The notes under the pieces are model-generated. The model was not told the origin of the DNA. It saw nothing but the letters and a program-made list of their open reading frames with translations, and searched no databases. This document shows positions 1 through 7,260 of a stretch of DNA of 10,450 bases, one piece after another; the first letter of the stretch is position 1; every line of letters begins with the position of its first letter. This stretch comes from Bryobacteraceae bacterium (GTDB lineage Bacteria; Acidobacteriota; Terriglobia; Bryobacterales; Bryobacteraceae), in contig JANXXV010000043.1 of the NCBI GenBank assembly GCA_025350445.1, forward strand, positions 1-10,450. The letters are read 5' to 3'. A program made the position numbers and the translations under genes.

Positions 1-1573
1 CTTCGGCGAAGATCAGCCGCTCCAGATCCAGGATTTTCTCCTCGGCGGTGAGGACCTTCGCCTCCAGTTCCTTTAGCTCCGGCGTGGTGAATCGCTCGGC
101 ATTTACGAGGGTCTGCTTGCGTTCGTAATCGGCGGGAGCCAGTTGTTGGTTGGCTTTGGTGATCTCTATGTAATATCCGAAGACGTTGTTGAAGCGGACC
201 TTGAGCGATGCGATTCCTGTGCGCGCACGCTCACGAACTTCGATCTGGGCAATGTACTGCCGGCTGTTGCGGCTGATGTCGCGCAGTTCATCCAGCTCCG
301 TGTGGAAGCCGTCGCGGATCGTTCCGCCATCGGCCAGATTCACCGGCGGCTCATCGGCTATTGCAGTGAGGATGCGCGTGTGGACTTCGGGTACGGCATC
401 CAGTTGAGTTGCGATTTCGCCGAGGCGCGTTGCGGTTCCGGTGCTGAACTTCAGCGCGGGGATCAAGGAGAGAGATCGGCCCAGGGCGAGAAGATCGCGC
501 GGACCGGCGGTGCCGATGGTCACCTTCGCTAGCAGGCGCTCAAGATCGAGAATGCCGCCGAGTGTCTTCCTTAACTCCGAGCGTTCGATGGTCTGCGAGA
601 GTAGTTGGCTTACAGCATCGAGGCGCGCTTCGATCTCGGTCTGGATCAGCGCGGGCCGCAATAGCCTGCGGCGCAACAAGCGGCCACCCATTCCGGTTGA
701 CGTCTGATCGAGAATGCTGATCAGCGTGGAATCCTTTCGCTCTCCGGCGAAAAGAGGCTCCACCAATTCCAGATTGCGCACGGTCACTGCGTCCAGAATC
801 ATGGCGTCGGCACGGTCGTAGTAACCGGGCCGGTCCAAGTGATCGAGTGTTCCTCGCTGCGTTTCGCGCAGGTAATGCAGTACCGCTCCTGCCGCACCCA
901 CGGCTAGTGGCTTGCCCGCGAGCCCACAGCCATCGAGACTCAACAGCTTAAAATGTTCGCGCAGAGTCCGCTCGGAGTAGTCGAAATCGAAGACCCAGGC
1001 ATCGAGGTTGGTGCGAAGGCAGGTGGCTTCGAGTTGCGCTTGCTCGGGCAGCAGAACCTCGCGGGCATTCAAGTTTTCGAGAGCCGCGGGAACCTCTTCG
1101 GTTTCGATCTCCGTTACGCGGAACTCTCCGGTAGAGATATCGACGTGCGCTAACCCGGCTTGCGTTCCGTTCTGCACTACCGCCGCCAGATAGTTATTTT
1201 CATGCGACCGCAGCAACGAGGATTCGGTGGCGGTGCCGGGCGTGACGATGCGCGTGATCTCGCGGCGGACCAGGGTCTTGGTGAGCTTGGCGGCTTCGGT
1301 CTGCTCACACACGGCTACGCGGTATCCCTTCTGGATCAGCCGCGAGATGTAGCCTTCCGCTGCGTGATGCGGCACGCCGCACATGGGGATGGCCTGCCCC
1401 TTCTCCTTGTTGCGGGAGGTGAGCGTGATTTCGAGTTCGCGCGCGGCGGTGACTGCATCGTCGTAAAACAGCTCGTAGAAATCGCCGAGCCGGAACATCA
1501 GCAACGCTTGCGGGACCTGCTGCTTAATAGAGTGATACTGCCGCATCAGCGGCGTGGACGGCTCGCTGTTCAA
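1..1573 (-). CDS. mutS: DNA mismatch repair protein MutS, N-terminal 524 residues (cut by window edge)
   Basis: MutS recognises mismatched and looped bases after replication and starts repair with MutL; it acts in the cytoplasm as a dimer. The reading frame is open from 1573 to the window edge. It starts NSEPSTPLMRQYHSIKQQ and then carries the mismatch-reading loop GDFYELFYDD, whose Phe32 and Glu34 match the stacking Phe and the Glu of the GxFYE motif in E. coli MutS. Further on are the core-domain segment DQTSTGMGGRLLRR and the conserved clamp segment YIEITKANQQ followed by QTLVNAERFTTPELKELE near residues 470-505. The Walker ATPase domain and the C-terminal dimerisation part lie beyond position 1. 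The start is TTG at 1573, preceded by GAGGA at a 7-nt spacing; an in-frame ATG at 1546 has no comparable site and would remove the conserved TP(L/M)M start. The gene lies 10 nt after the glutamate dehydrogenase stop, so the two are probably co-transcribed. Identification is firm; only the start is open to question. Confidence 0.96.
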   Translation of the reverse strand, partial: MNSEPSTPLMRQYHSIKQQVPQALLMFRLGDFYELFYDDAVTAARELEITLTSRNKEKGQAIPMCGVPHHAAEGYISRLIQKGYRVAVCEQTEAAKLTKTLVRREITRIVTPGTATESSLLRSHENNYLAAVVQNGTQAGLAHVDISTGEFRVTEIETEEVPAALENLNAREVLLPEQAQLEATCLRTNLDAWVFDFDYSERTLREHFKLLSLDGCGLAGKPLAVGAAGAVLHYLRETQRGTLDHLDRPGYYDRADAMILDAVTVRNLELVEPLFAGERKDSTLISILDQTSTGMGGRLLRRRLLRPALIQTEIEARLDAVSQLLSQTIERSELRKTLGGILDLERLLAKVTIGTAGPRDLLALGRSLSLIPALKFSTGTATRLGEIATQLDAVPEVHTRILTAIADEPPVNLADGGTIRDGFHTELDELRDISRNSRQYIAQIEVRERARTGIASLKVRFNNVFGYYIEITKANQQLAPADYERKQTLVNAERFTTPELKELEAKVLTAEEKILDLERLIFAE

Positions 1574-1580
1574 ACGACAA

Positions 1581-1585
1581 TCCTC
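1581..1585 (-). promoter_or_regulatory. Ribosome binding site of mutS overlapping the gdh stop codon
   Basis: GAGGA on the minus strand, 7 nt before the TTG at 1573. It shares bases with the TGA stop of the upstream dehydrogenase gene (1584-1586). This supports the non-ATG start and suggests that mutS translation is fed by ribosomes finishing the upstream gene. Confidence 0.6.
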
Positions 1586-2858
1586 ATGCGTAGATTCCAC
1601 GGAGCTTGACGGCGAACGCTACGCGATCGAGAGCCACCATGTACGCCGCGGTGCGGTTGTTCACGTTGTGCTTTTGCGCGTACTCAACGACGGCGTCGAA
1701 GCTGTTCACCATGATTTCTTCGAGCCGCTTGTTCACCAGCCCTTCGTTCCAGAAGAAGCCCTGCCGGTCCTGCACCCATTCAAAGTAAGACACGGTGACA
1801 CCGCCGGCGTTGGCTAGAATGTCCGGTATTACGAAGATCTTTTGGTCGGCTAGGATCTGGTCGGCAGCGGCGGTGGTGGGGCCGTTTGCGCCTTCGCATA
1901 GAATTTTCGCGCGGATGCGGCTGGCGTTCCGCGAGGTGATTACGTTCTCTTTCGCGGCGGGCACGAGGATGTCGCAATCGAGGAACATCGCTTCGTCCTT
2001 GTCGATATTTTCGCCACCTTCGAAGTCTGTGATGGAGCCGGTCTCTTTACGGTGCTCCAGCAGCTTGGGGATGTTCAGACCGTCCTTGTTATAGACCGCG
2101 CCGTCCCATTCGATGATGCAGACGACTTTCAATCCGGCGCGCGACATCAACTTGGCTGCCATTCCGCCTACGTTGCCGAAGCCCTGAATGACGACGCACG
2201 CGTCTTCGGGATTTTTTCCGAACCGCTTCAGCGCTTGCAGGGAGACGATCAGGCAGCCTCGGCCGGTGGCTTCGGGGCGGCCGCGCGAACCGCCGAGGTC
2301 GAGCGGCTTGCCGGTGACTACCGCGGTGACGGTGTGGCGTTTGTGCATGGAATAGGTATCCATGATCCACGCCATGGTCTGTTCGTTGGTGTTCATGTCG
2401 GGCGCGGGAACGTCGCTTTCGGGCCCGATGAAATCGATGATCTCCGCGGTGTAACGGCGGGTGAGGCGCTCCAGTTCGAACTGGGAAAGCAGGCGCGGAT
2501 CGCAGATTACGCCGCCCTTGGCGCCACCGAACGGGATGTTGACTACGGCGCATTTCCAGGTCATCCAGGAGGCCAGGGCGCGGATTTCGTCGAGCGTGAC
2601 ATCCGGGGCGAAACGGATGCCGCCTTTGCCGGGGCCGCGCGCGATGGAATGCTGCACGCGGTAACCGGTGAATACTTCGAGGCGGCCGTCGTCGAGGGTG
2701 ACGGGGATGTGAACTGTCAATTCGCGGGCCGGCATGGCCAGGATTTTGCGCATGCCCTCATCTAGATTGAGGCACCGGGCGGCTTCGTTGAAGCGCGCTT
2801 CGGCGGCTAGCCACGGGTTTAGCTCCTTCTCTAGCGCGGAGGAAGCTTCTAAGATCAT
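1584..2858 (-). CDS. Glutamate dehydrogenase (GLFV family), probably NAD-dependent
   Basis: Catalyses reversible oxidative deamination of glutamate to 2-oxoglutarate and ammonia in the cytoplasm, linking nitrogen and carbon metabolism. The 424-residue length fits the hexameric bacterial type. Visible motifs: GPGKGGIRF (residues 76-83, substrate-binding Lys78), [17 protein letters not shown] (101-117, the GLFV signature with catalytic Lys114), [10 protein letters not shown] (151-160, catalytic Asp154), the Rossmann loop GFGNVG (226-231) and CEGANGPTT (321-329). An acidic Glu250 ends the second Rossmann strand ([10 protein letters not shown]), which in this family usually favours NAD over NADP; that is inference. 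ATG 2858 is chosen because AGGTGA precedes it at close spacing. An in-frame ATG at 2876 would add six residues. The frame stays open for another 573 nt upstream, but that part has no family similarity and consists of intergenic repeats. mutS follows after 10 nt. The plain symbol is left blank because gdhA, gudB and rocG cannot be told apart from sequence alone. Confidence 0.95.
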   Translation of the reverse strand: MILEASSALEKELNPWLAAEARFNEAARCLNLDEGMRKILAMPARELTVHIPVTLDDGRLEVFTGYRVQHSIARGPGKGGIRFAPDVTLDEIRALASWMTWKCAVVNIPFGGAKGGVICDPRLLSQFELERLTRRYTAEIIDFIGPESDVPAPDMNTNEQTMAWIMDTYSMHKRHTVTAVVTGKPLDLGGSRGRPEATGRGCLIVSLQALKRFGKNPEDACVVIQGFGNVGGMAAKLMSRAGLKVVCIIEWDGAVYNKDGLNIPKLLEHRKETGSITDFEGGENIDKDEAMFLDCDILVPAAKENVITSRNASRIRAKILCEGANGPTTAAADQILADQKIFVIPDILANAGGVTVSYFEWVQDRQGFFWNEGLVNKRLEEIMVNSFDAVVEYAQKHNVNNRTAAYMVALDRVAFAVKLRGIYA

Positions 2859-2862
2859 CGGG

Positions 2863-2868
2863 TCACCT
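2863..2868 (-). promoter_or_regulatory. Likely ribosome binding site of the glutamate dehydrogenase gene
   Basis: AGGTGA on the minus strand, 4 nt before ATG 2858. It favours this start over the in-frame ATG at 2876, which has only a poorer GGGTG upstream of it. Confidence 0.45.
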
Positions 2869-2907
2869 AGGGTCATTATGGCACCCGTGTGGATTTGGGC
2901 CGGCGGG

Positions 2908-2934
2908 TTTTTGCGGAACAGAACCAATTTGAAA
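2908..2934 (+). repeat. 27-bp imperfect direct repeat, copy 1
   Basis: Matches 3088-3114 at 24 of 27 positions in the same orientation. It runs from TTTTTGCGGAACAG to CCAATTTGAAA on the plus strand and lies about 50 bp upstream of the gdh start. Function unknown: it could be an operator or part of a dispersed genomic repeat. Confidence 0.7.
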
Positions 2935-3011
2935 GTGCGGTGGCTTGGGGCGGGAGAATCTGTTTTCATCCTTAGTCCGTTTAGGCGGGTTGTGGCCGGG
3001 TATTCGCGGCG

Positions 3012-3031
3012 GCGGCACGAGGGCGTGCCGC
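3012..3031. repeat. GC-rich hairpin 1 (8-bp perfect stem, 4-nt loop)
   Basis: GCGGCACG, loop AGGG, then CGTGCCGC. It is followed without a gap by a second perfect hairpin at 3032-3048. No T-run follows in either direction, so it does not look like a simple terminator. The arrangement resembles REP/BIME-type palindromic elements. Confidence 0.6.
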
Positions 3032-3048
3032 GCGGACCCGGGGTCCGC
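3032..3048. repeat. GC-rich hairpin 2 (7-bp perfect stem, 3-nt loop)
   Basis: GCGGACC, loop CGG, then GGTCCGC, directly abutting hairpin 1. With hairpin 1 it forms a 37-bp twin palindrome between the two 27-bp repeat copies. Confidence 0.6.
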
Positions 3049-3087
3049 CCCACCGCGGAACCTGATGGGTTCGGAAGAACGATAATA

Positions 3088-3114
3088 TTTTTGCGAAACA
3101 GAGCCAAGTTGAAA
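3088..3114 (+). repeat. 27-bp imperfect direct repeat, copy 2
   Basis: Differs from 2908-2934 at three positions. A 12-bp AT-rich stretch, ATAATATTTTTG at 3082-3093, overlaps its left end and recurs exactly at 3382-3393. Confidence 0.7.
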
Positions 3115-3121
3115 CCGGCTG

Positions 3122-3133
3122 GGTTTGTTCGTG
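3122..3133 (+). repeat. 12-bp exact repeat GGTTTGTTCGTG, copy 1
   Basis: Identical to 3280-3291 in the same orientation. It starts 7 bp after copy 2 of the 27-bp repeat, so it may belong to a longer degenerate unit. Confidence 0.5.
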
Positions 3134-3159
3134 TGATTCCAGCGTTGCGTTGCGCCGGT

Positions 3160-3183
3160 AAATTGGCTTGCTCCGGGAAAAAC
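3160..3183 (-). repeat. Possible inverted, degenerate copy of the 27-bp repeat
   Basis: The plus strand here (AAATTGGCTTG, then CTCCGGGAAAAAC) resembles the minus strand of 3088-3114, sharing TTGGCT and the A-run at the same spacing. About two thirds of positions agree by eye, so this is weaker than the direct pair. Confidence 0.35.
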
Positions 3184-3279
3184 ATTGGGCCACGATGAAT
3201 TGGATAAATCGGATGAGACGTGTTTTGGAAAGCCAGGGAGTTCTTCCGCAGCCTCGCGGGCGAGCTACGGCCCATGCGC

Positions 3280-3291
3280 GGTTTGTTCGTG
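3280..3291 (+). repeat. 12-bp exact repeat GGTTTGTTCGTG, copy 2
   Basis: Identical to 3122-3133, 158 bp further right in the same intergenic region. Confidence 0.5.
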
Positions 3292-3381
3292 CAAAATCGC
3301 ATCGTGCCACTTTTCCTTTGCGAAGGAGAAATACCGACCTCCGCGGGAGTAAGGATGCCATCGAACAGCCCCGAGTCGTCC

Positions 3382-3393
3382 ATAATATTTTTG
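3382..3393 (+). repeat. 12-bp repeat ATAATATTTTTG, partial third copy of the repeat unit
   Basis: Exact match to 3082-3093, exactly 300 bp away. GTTGAA follows at nearly the same distance as in copy 2, so it may be a decayed third copy. Confidence 0.45.
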
Positions 3394-3611
3394 GATGTGA
3401 ATGAGGTTGAAGGAAATGTTTCTGTTACAAAGTTGGGACTGCTCCCCAAGGCACCCGCAGGCGGCGTCGTTCGAGAAACACATCCGCCCCACCAGGACGG
3501 GGAATTGTTCCGGCGTATCTCGTCAGCCTCCGAAATCGCCCGATAAACTTACACAATCGTGACAACTCGCGTATCGTACGCCCGCCTCGCCGTTGTAGTC
3601 TGGTTAAACGC

Positions 3612-5762
3612 ATGGTCGCATTGATCGTAAGAATTCTGTTCCGTATCTTGTTCAGAGTCACCGTCCGGGGTGAGTTGCAGCAGCATGATAAGCTGCTAAT
3701 CGTCGCCAATCACACGTCGTTCCTGGACGGTATTCTGCTTGGCGCGTTTCTTCCGGTGCAGCCAACCTGGCTGATAAACACCACCATCGCCAAGATCTGG
3801 TATTTCAAGCTGGGTCTGCAATTTCTGCCGCATCTGGTGGTGGACCCTTCCAGCCCGCTTGCCATGAAGGCGGTAATCGGATTGCTGGACGCCGGAAAGC
3901 CGGTCGTGATCTTCCCGGAGGGCCGCATCACGGTGACCGGCACGCTGATGAAGATCTACGACGGCCCGGCGTTCGTCGCCGCCAGGACGGGCGCGACGGT
4001 AGTGCCCGTCTACATTGAAGGCACTGTCTATAGCTATGCCAGCCGGATGTCAGGCGATTTCCCCAAGCAGTTGTTCCCCCGAATTACATTGACCATTCAT
4101 CCCGCGGCCTTCATCCCGATGCCGGAGGCGAAGACTGCAAAGTTGCGGCGGCGGATTGCCAGCGAGCAGATGCGCAAGATCATGCAGCGGGCGGCGTTCG
4201 AATCACGCAAGCAATGCGGCCTGTTCGAGGCGTTCCTCGACGCAATCGCTTTGTTCGGCAAGAAGCGTGAGGTGCTGGAAGACATCCGCCTAGTTCCCGA
4301 TTCCTACGCAACATTGCTGAAGGGCGCCATGGCGCTGGGCCGAATCGTTTGCAAACACACCGCCGAGGGCGAGATAACTGGCGTATTGATGCCGAACGTT
4401 GGCACCACCGTTTCGCTGCTCTTCGGCATGTTCGCCATGCGCCGCACTCCGGCGATGCTGAATTATTCCTCGGGCCAGGAAGGGATGCAGAGTGCCTGCG
4501 AGGTGGCGAAAATCAAGACGATATTTGCCTCTCGCGCGTTTGTAGAAAAGGCCAAGCTGACAAACGCCGTGGCCGGACTGCGCGGGGTGAGAGTGCTGTA
4601 CCTGGAAGATCAGCGCGCCGGTTTCACGCTCAGCGACAAGCTCTGGCTGATGCTCTGGGCTATTCGTTTTCCCAGGTCGGTTATGAAAGCCGTGGACGCG
4701 GACGATCCGGCGGTGGTGCTGTTCACCTCCGGTTCGGAAGGCAAACCCAAGGGCGTGGTGTTGAGCCACGCGTCTATCCTGGCGAATGTGGCGCAGGCCG
4801 CGGCGATGATTGAATTTTCATCCAAAGACAAGTTCATGAGCGCCCTGCCCCTGTTCCACTCGTTCGGTTTGACGGCGGGCATGGTGCTGCCGCTGGTTCA
4901 CGGATGCCGCGTGTTTCTGTATCCGTCTCCGTTGCATTACCGTGTGATTCCGGAGCTGATTTACGACCGCGATTGCACGGTTATGTTCGGCACGAATACG
5001 TTTCTGGCGAACTACGCCAAGTTTGGTCATCCGTACGATTTCTACCGGCTGAAGCATCTGGTTGTCGGCGCCGAGAAGCTAACCGACGAGGTTCGCCGGC
5101 TTTGCATGGACAAATTCGGCGTGCGGCCGATGGAAGGCTACGGCGCCACTGAATGCTCTCCGGTGATTGCGCTGAACACCCCGATTGCGAACAAGAACGG
5201 CAGCGTGGGCCAGTTGATGCCCGGCATCGAACATCAACTGGAACCGGTAGACGGAGTGGAGACCGGCGGAAACCTGCACGTGAAAGGCGCGAACGTGATG
5301 CTTGGCTATTTGAAAGTGGATCAACCCGGTGTGATCCAGCCGCCGTCGTCTATCTATGGCGCGGGCTGGTACAACACGGGCGACATCGTATCCATCGACG
5401 AAGCGGGGTATGTGACGATTCAAGGCCGCATGCGGCGCTTCGCCAAGATCGCGGGCGAGATGGTTTCGCTGGAAGTGGTGGAGAAGATCGCGGCGCTGGC
5501 GCAGCCCAAGTTCGAACACGCCTCCACCGCTTTGAAAGACGCACAGCGCGGGGAGACGATCGTGCTGCTGACGCAGGACAAGGCCCTTCGCCGGGAGCAA
5601 CTGCAAGCCGCCGCCCGTGAATTAGGCGCACCGGAATTCGCGGTACCCAGACGCATCCTCTACGTCGATAAACTGCCGTTGCTTGGAAACGGGAAAAGGG
5701 ACTACGTAACGATTGGCAAACTGGCGGAACAGATGTCGCGGACAGCCGTGGAGAAAAGCTAA
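3612..5762 (+). CDS. aas: Bifunctional 2-acylglycerophosphoethanolamine acyltransferase / acyl-ACP synthetase (Aas type)
   Basis: In E. coli, Aas re-acylates lysophosphatidylethanolamine at the inner membrane, using acyl-ACP it makes itself from free fatty acid and ATP. This protein has 716 residues, close to the 719 of E. coli Aas, with the same layout. The N-terminal acyltransferase has NHTSFLD (HxxxxD motif, His34 and Asp39) and FPEGR (101-105). The AMP-forming synthetase has the phosphate loop TSGSEGKPKG (372-381), LPLFHSFGLT (412-421), YPSPLHYRV near 437-445, GYGATE (509-514), YNTGD (587-591), RFAKIAGEMVSLE (609-621) and a C-terminal GNGK whose Lys695 is the expected adenylation lysine. 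All key residues are present. The ATG fits the E. coli N-terminus, but no Shine-Dalgarno sequence precedes it, so the leader may be short. An MFS transporter gene starts directly after the stop codon. Identification is strong; the exact phospholipid substrate is inferred from the family. Confidence 0.94.
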   Translation: MVALIVRILFRILFRVTVRGELQQHDKLLIVANHTSFLDGILLGAFLPVQPTWLINTTIAKIWYFKLGLQFLPHLVVDPSSPLAMKAVIGLLDAGKPVVIFPEGRITVTGTLMKIYDGPAFVAARTGATVVPVYIEGTVYSYASRMSGDFPKQLFPRITLTIHPAAFIPMPEAKTAKLRRRIASEQMRKIMQRAAFESRKQCGLFEAFLDAIALFGKKREVLEDIRLVPDSYATLLKGAMALGRIVCKHTAEGEITGVLMPNVGTTVSLLFGMFAMRRTPAMLNYSSGQEGMQSACEVAKIKTIFASRAFVEKAKLTNAVAGLRGVRVLYLEDQRAGFTLSDKLWLMLWAIRFPRSVMKAVDADDPAVVLFTSGSEGKPKGVVLSHASILANVAQAAAMIEFSSKDKFMSALPLFHSFGLTAGMVLPLVHGCRVFLYPSPLHYRVIPELIYDRDCTVMFGTNTFLANYAKFGHPYDFYRLKHLVVGAEKLTDEVRRLCMDKFGVRPMEGYGATECSPVIALNTPIANKNGSVGQLMPGIEHQLEPVDGVETGGNLHVKGANVMLGYLKVDQPGVIQPPSSIYGAGWYNTGDIVSIDEAGYVTIQGRMRRFAKIAGEMVSLEVVEKIAALAQPKFEHASTALKDAQRGETIVLLTQDKALRREQLQAAARELGAPEFAVPRRILYVDKLPLLGNGKRDYVTIGKLAEQMSRTAVEKS
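5750..5753 (+). promoter_or_regulatory. Ribosome binding site of the MFS gene, inside the end of aas
   Basis: GGAG 9 nt before ATG 5763, within the last codons of aas. It supports ATG 5763 over the internal ATGs at 5784 and 5793, and suggests coupled translation. Confidence 0.5.
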
Positions 5763-7103
5763 ATGGCGGGGCTTCCAGTAGAAATGGTACCAATGCAATA
5801 TAGCAGGCGCGAGCAGCACGGCTGGTATTTTTACGATTGGGCGAACTCCGCGTTCTCCACCACCGTGGTCACGTTGTTCCTTGGACCCTACTTGACTTCG
5901 ATGGCGAAGGCGGGAGCTAACGCGCAGGGGAACATCCTGCCATTCGGCATCGAAGTAGACTACCGTGCGTTCTGGGGCTACATGGTGGCGCTCTCGGTCT
6001 TCTCGCAGGTGCTCTTTCTTCCCGTGCTGGGGGCAGTGGCCGACTACAGCAGCAACAAGAAACACCTGCTGGCCATCTTCGCCTACGCCGGCGCTTTTGC
6101 CACCATTGGAATGTTTTGGCTGCAGGGCGACGCCTACATGTTGGGCGCGGGCCTGTTCCTTTTTGCGAACCTGACGTTCGGGGCATCGGTGGTGATCTAC
6201 AATTCGTTTCTTCCAGACATTGCCCCTCCTGAGAGGCGCGACACCGTTTCTTCCAATGGATGGGGGATCGGCTATCTTGGCGGCGGCCTGCTGCTGGCGC
6301 TGAATCTGCTGCTCTACATGAAGAAGGATATGTTCGGCATCTCAGAGGAGATGGCCGTGCGCATCAGTTTGTGCTCCGCTGGGGTTTGGTGGGCGGTGTT
6401 CACCATCATTCCGTTGGTTACTCTGCGGAATCGTCCGTCAATGCACTTCCCCACTCCGGGCGAAAACCAATTGACTTCCGGATTCAAGCAACTGGGCCGG
6501 ACGCTGAAGGACATGGTGCACTATCCGCAAACGCTGACGTTTCTTGTTGCGTATCTGGTTTACAACGATGCGATTCAGACTGTGATCACACTTTCGTCGC
6601 AGTTCGGCAACGACGAGTTGAAGATCCCGCTGGAGAGCCTGACGATGGCGATATTGATGGTGCAGTTCGTCGGCTTCGGCGGCGCGATTCTGTTCAACTA
6701 TATTGCGAAGGCGATTGGCGCGAAACACGCGGTGATGCTGGCGCTGGTGATCTGGACGGGCGTTCTGCTCGCCATTTACTTTTCGGTGAAGACCACGGCG
6801 CAGTTCTTCGTGATGGCCGCGGTGGTTGGCATCGTGATGGGCGGGAGCCAGGCGTTGAGCCGCTCGCTGTATTCGCAGATGATTCCGAAGGGCCGCGAAG
6901 GCGAGTACTTCAGCCTGTACGAAATCAGCGACAAGGGGACTAGTTGGTTGTGCCCGCTGCTGTTTGGGCTGGCGCTACAGTATACGAAGAGCTACCGGCT
7001 GGCGATACTGTCGTTGATTTTCTTCTTTATTCTGGGGCTGATTATTTTGTCGCGGGTCGACGTGAAGCGGGCGGCGATTGAGGCTGGGAATGAGGCCGTG
7101 TGA
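5763..7103 (+). CDS. MFS transporter, UMF1 / Atg22-like family
   Basis: An integral inner-membrane protein of 446 residues whose hydrophobic segments fit 12 transmembrane helices. Family signatures are YDWANSAFSTTV (24-35), LGAVADYSSNKK (89-100, the motif-A-like loop after the second helix), YNSFLPDIAPPERRDTVS (146-163), GWGIGYLGGG (167-176) and, in the second half, GGSQALSRSLYSQMIP (360-375) followed by GREGEYFSLYEISDKG (377-392). The N-terminal RREQHGWYFYDWAN is typical of bacterial relatives of yeast vacuolar effluxer Atg22. Substrates of bacterial members are mostly unknown. The ATG follows the aas TAA with no gap, with GGAG in the aas coding end. The pairing suggests a substrate linked to phospholipid turnover, such as lysophospholipid, like LplT next to Aas in enterobacteria; this is inference, since LplT is a different MFS subfamily. 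The gene is convergent with the ATPase on its right. Confidence 0.9.
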   Translation: MAGLPVEMVPMQYSRREQHGWYFYDWANSAFSTTVVTLFLGPYLTSMAKAGANAQGNILPFGIEVDYRAFWGYMVALSVFSQVLFLPVLGAVADYSSNKKHLLAIFAYAGAFATIGMFWLQGDAYMLGAGLFLFANLTFGASVVIYNSFLPDIAPPERRDTVSSNGWGIGYLGGGLLLALNLLLYMKKDMFGISEEMAVRISLCSAGVWWAVFTIIPLVTLRNRPSMHFPTPGENQLTSGFKQLGRTLKDMVHYPQTLTFLVAYLVYNDAIQTVITLSSQFGNDELKIPLESLTMAILMVQFVGFGGAILFNYIAKAIGAKHAVMLALVIWTGVLLAIYFSVKTTAQFFVMAAVVGIVMGGSQALSRSLYSQMIPKGREGEYFSLYEISDKGTSWLCPLLFGLALQYTKSYRLAILSLIFFFILGLIILSRVDVKRAAIEAGNEAV

Positions 7104-7125
7104 GCTTGCGATGAATGCCGGCCGT

Positions 7126-7260
7126 TTAGTCCGTTTTTTCCGGCACCGCATGCAGGTGCGTCTGGCAGCACGATGGAAGCTCACCCCGCAGCAGCTCGAT
7201 CGCGTACGCCAATTTGTCTAGAAATCCGGCTTGTGCGCTGACCGTCATCACTCGGGGATG
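7126..7260 (-). pseudogene. Displaced C-terminal part of the AAA_28-type ATPase, in the -1 frame
   Basis: Just past the premature stop of the ATPase, the adjacent frame reads HPRVMTVSAQ, AGFLDKLAYAIELL and RGELPSCCQTH, and ends at TAA 7126-7128: 44 residues. As I recall, proteins of this family often end with His-Pro, a strand, FL(D/E)K, an ELIR-like helix and a cysteine pair, so this looks like the true tail of the neighbouring gene. In this frame the codon just before the His is TGA, so it cannot be translated from further upstream without a shift. Inserting one base after the GA at 7261-7262 would give a continuous Trp-Ser-(Asp/Glu)-His-Pro sequence. Either the gene carries a real one-base deletion or the assembly does. 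Confidence 0.65.

Larger units (their letters stand above)
2859..3611. other. Divergent intergenic region between gdh (minus) and aas (plus), repeat-rich, no gene seen
   Basis: 753 bp with no recognisable coding sequence in any frame. The frames that stay open here (a 573-nt extension of gdh and several short plus-strand frames) give low-complexity, Arg/Pro-rich translations with no motif. The region holds a 27-bp imperfect direct repeat, a 12-bp repeat, a partial third copy, a possible inverted copy and two adjacent hairpins, each listed separately. Promoters for both flanking genes must lie here, but no convincing -35/-10 pair was found. The best plus-strand -10 guess is TATCGT at 3572-3577, with no good -35. 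No Shine-Dalgarno sequence is visible before the aas ATG. Confidence 0.75.

Noticed and set aside
1544..1546. ATG 1546 as the mutS start
   Set aside because: It has no ribosome site at a suitable distance and would cut off the TPLM segment that resembles the start of other MutS proteins. TTG 1573 has GAGGA at 7 nt.
2052..2765. Long plus-strand open frame (237 codons) opposite gdh
   Set aside because: It lies wholly antisense to a strongly supported gene and has no motif. GC-rich coding DNA often leaves the opposite strand open.
3168..3404. Short plus-strand open frames in the gdh-aas gap
   Set aside because: Their translations are Arg-rich without any motif, no ribosome site is seen, and they run through the repeats.
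2908..3411. CRISPR array from the spaced repeats in the gdh-aas gap
   Set aside because: The copies are few, diverged, unevenly spaced and partly inverted, and no cas gene is present.
2877..3449. 573-nt in-frame extension upstream of gdh, which would make a 621-residue protein
   Set aside because: The extra part has no resemblance to the dehydrogenase family, carries the intergenic repeats and hairpins, and would exceed the family's usual length by about 190 residues. Ribosome-site evidence favours ATG 2858.
7117..7146. TGCCGG and CCGGCA inverted repeat with a T-run, as a terminator between the convergent genes
   Set aside because: The T-run lies inside an 18-nt loop rather than after the stem, and the region is part of the displaced ATPase tail, so it does not fit an intrinsic terminator.
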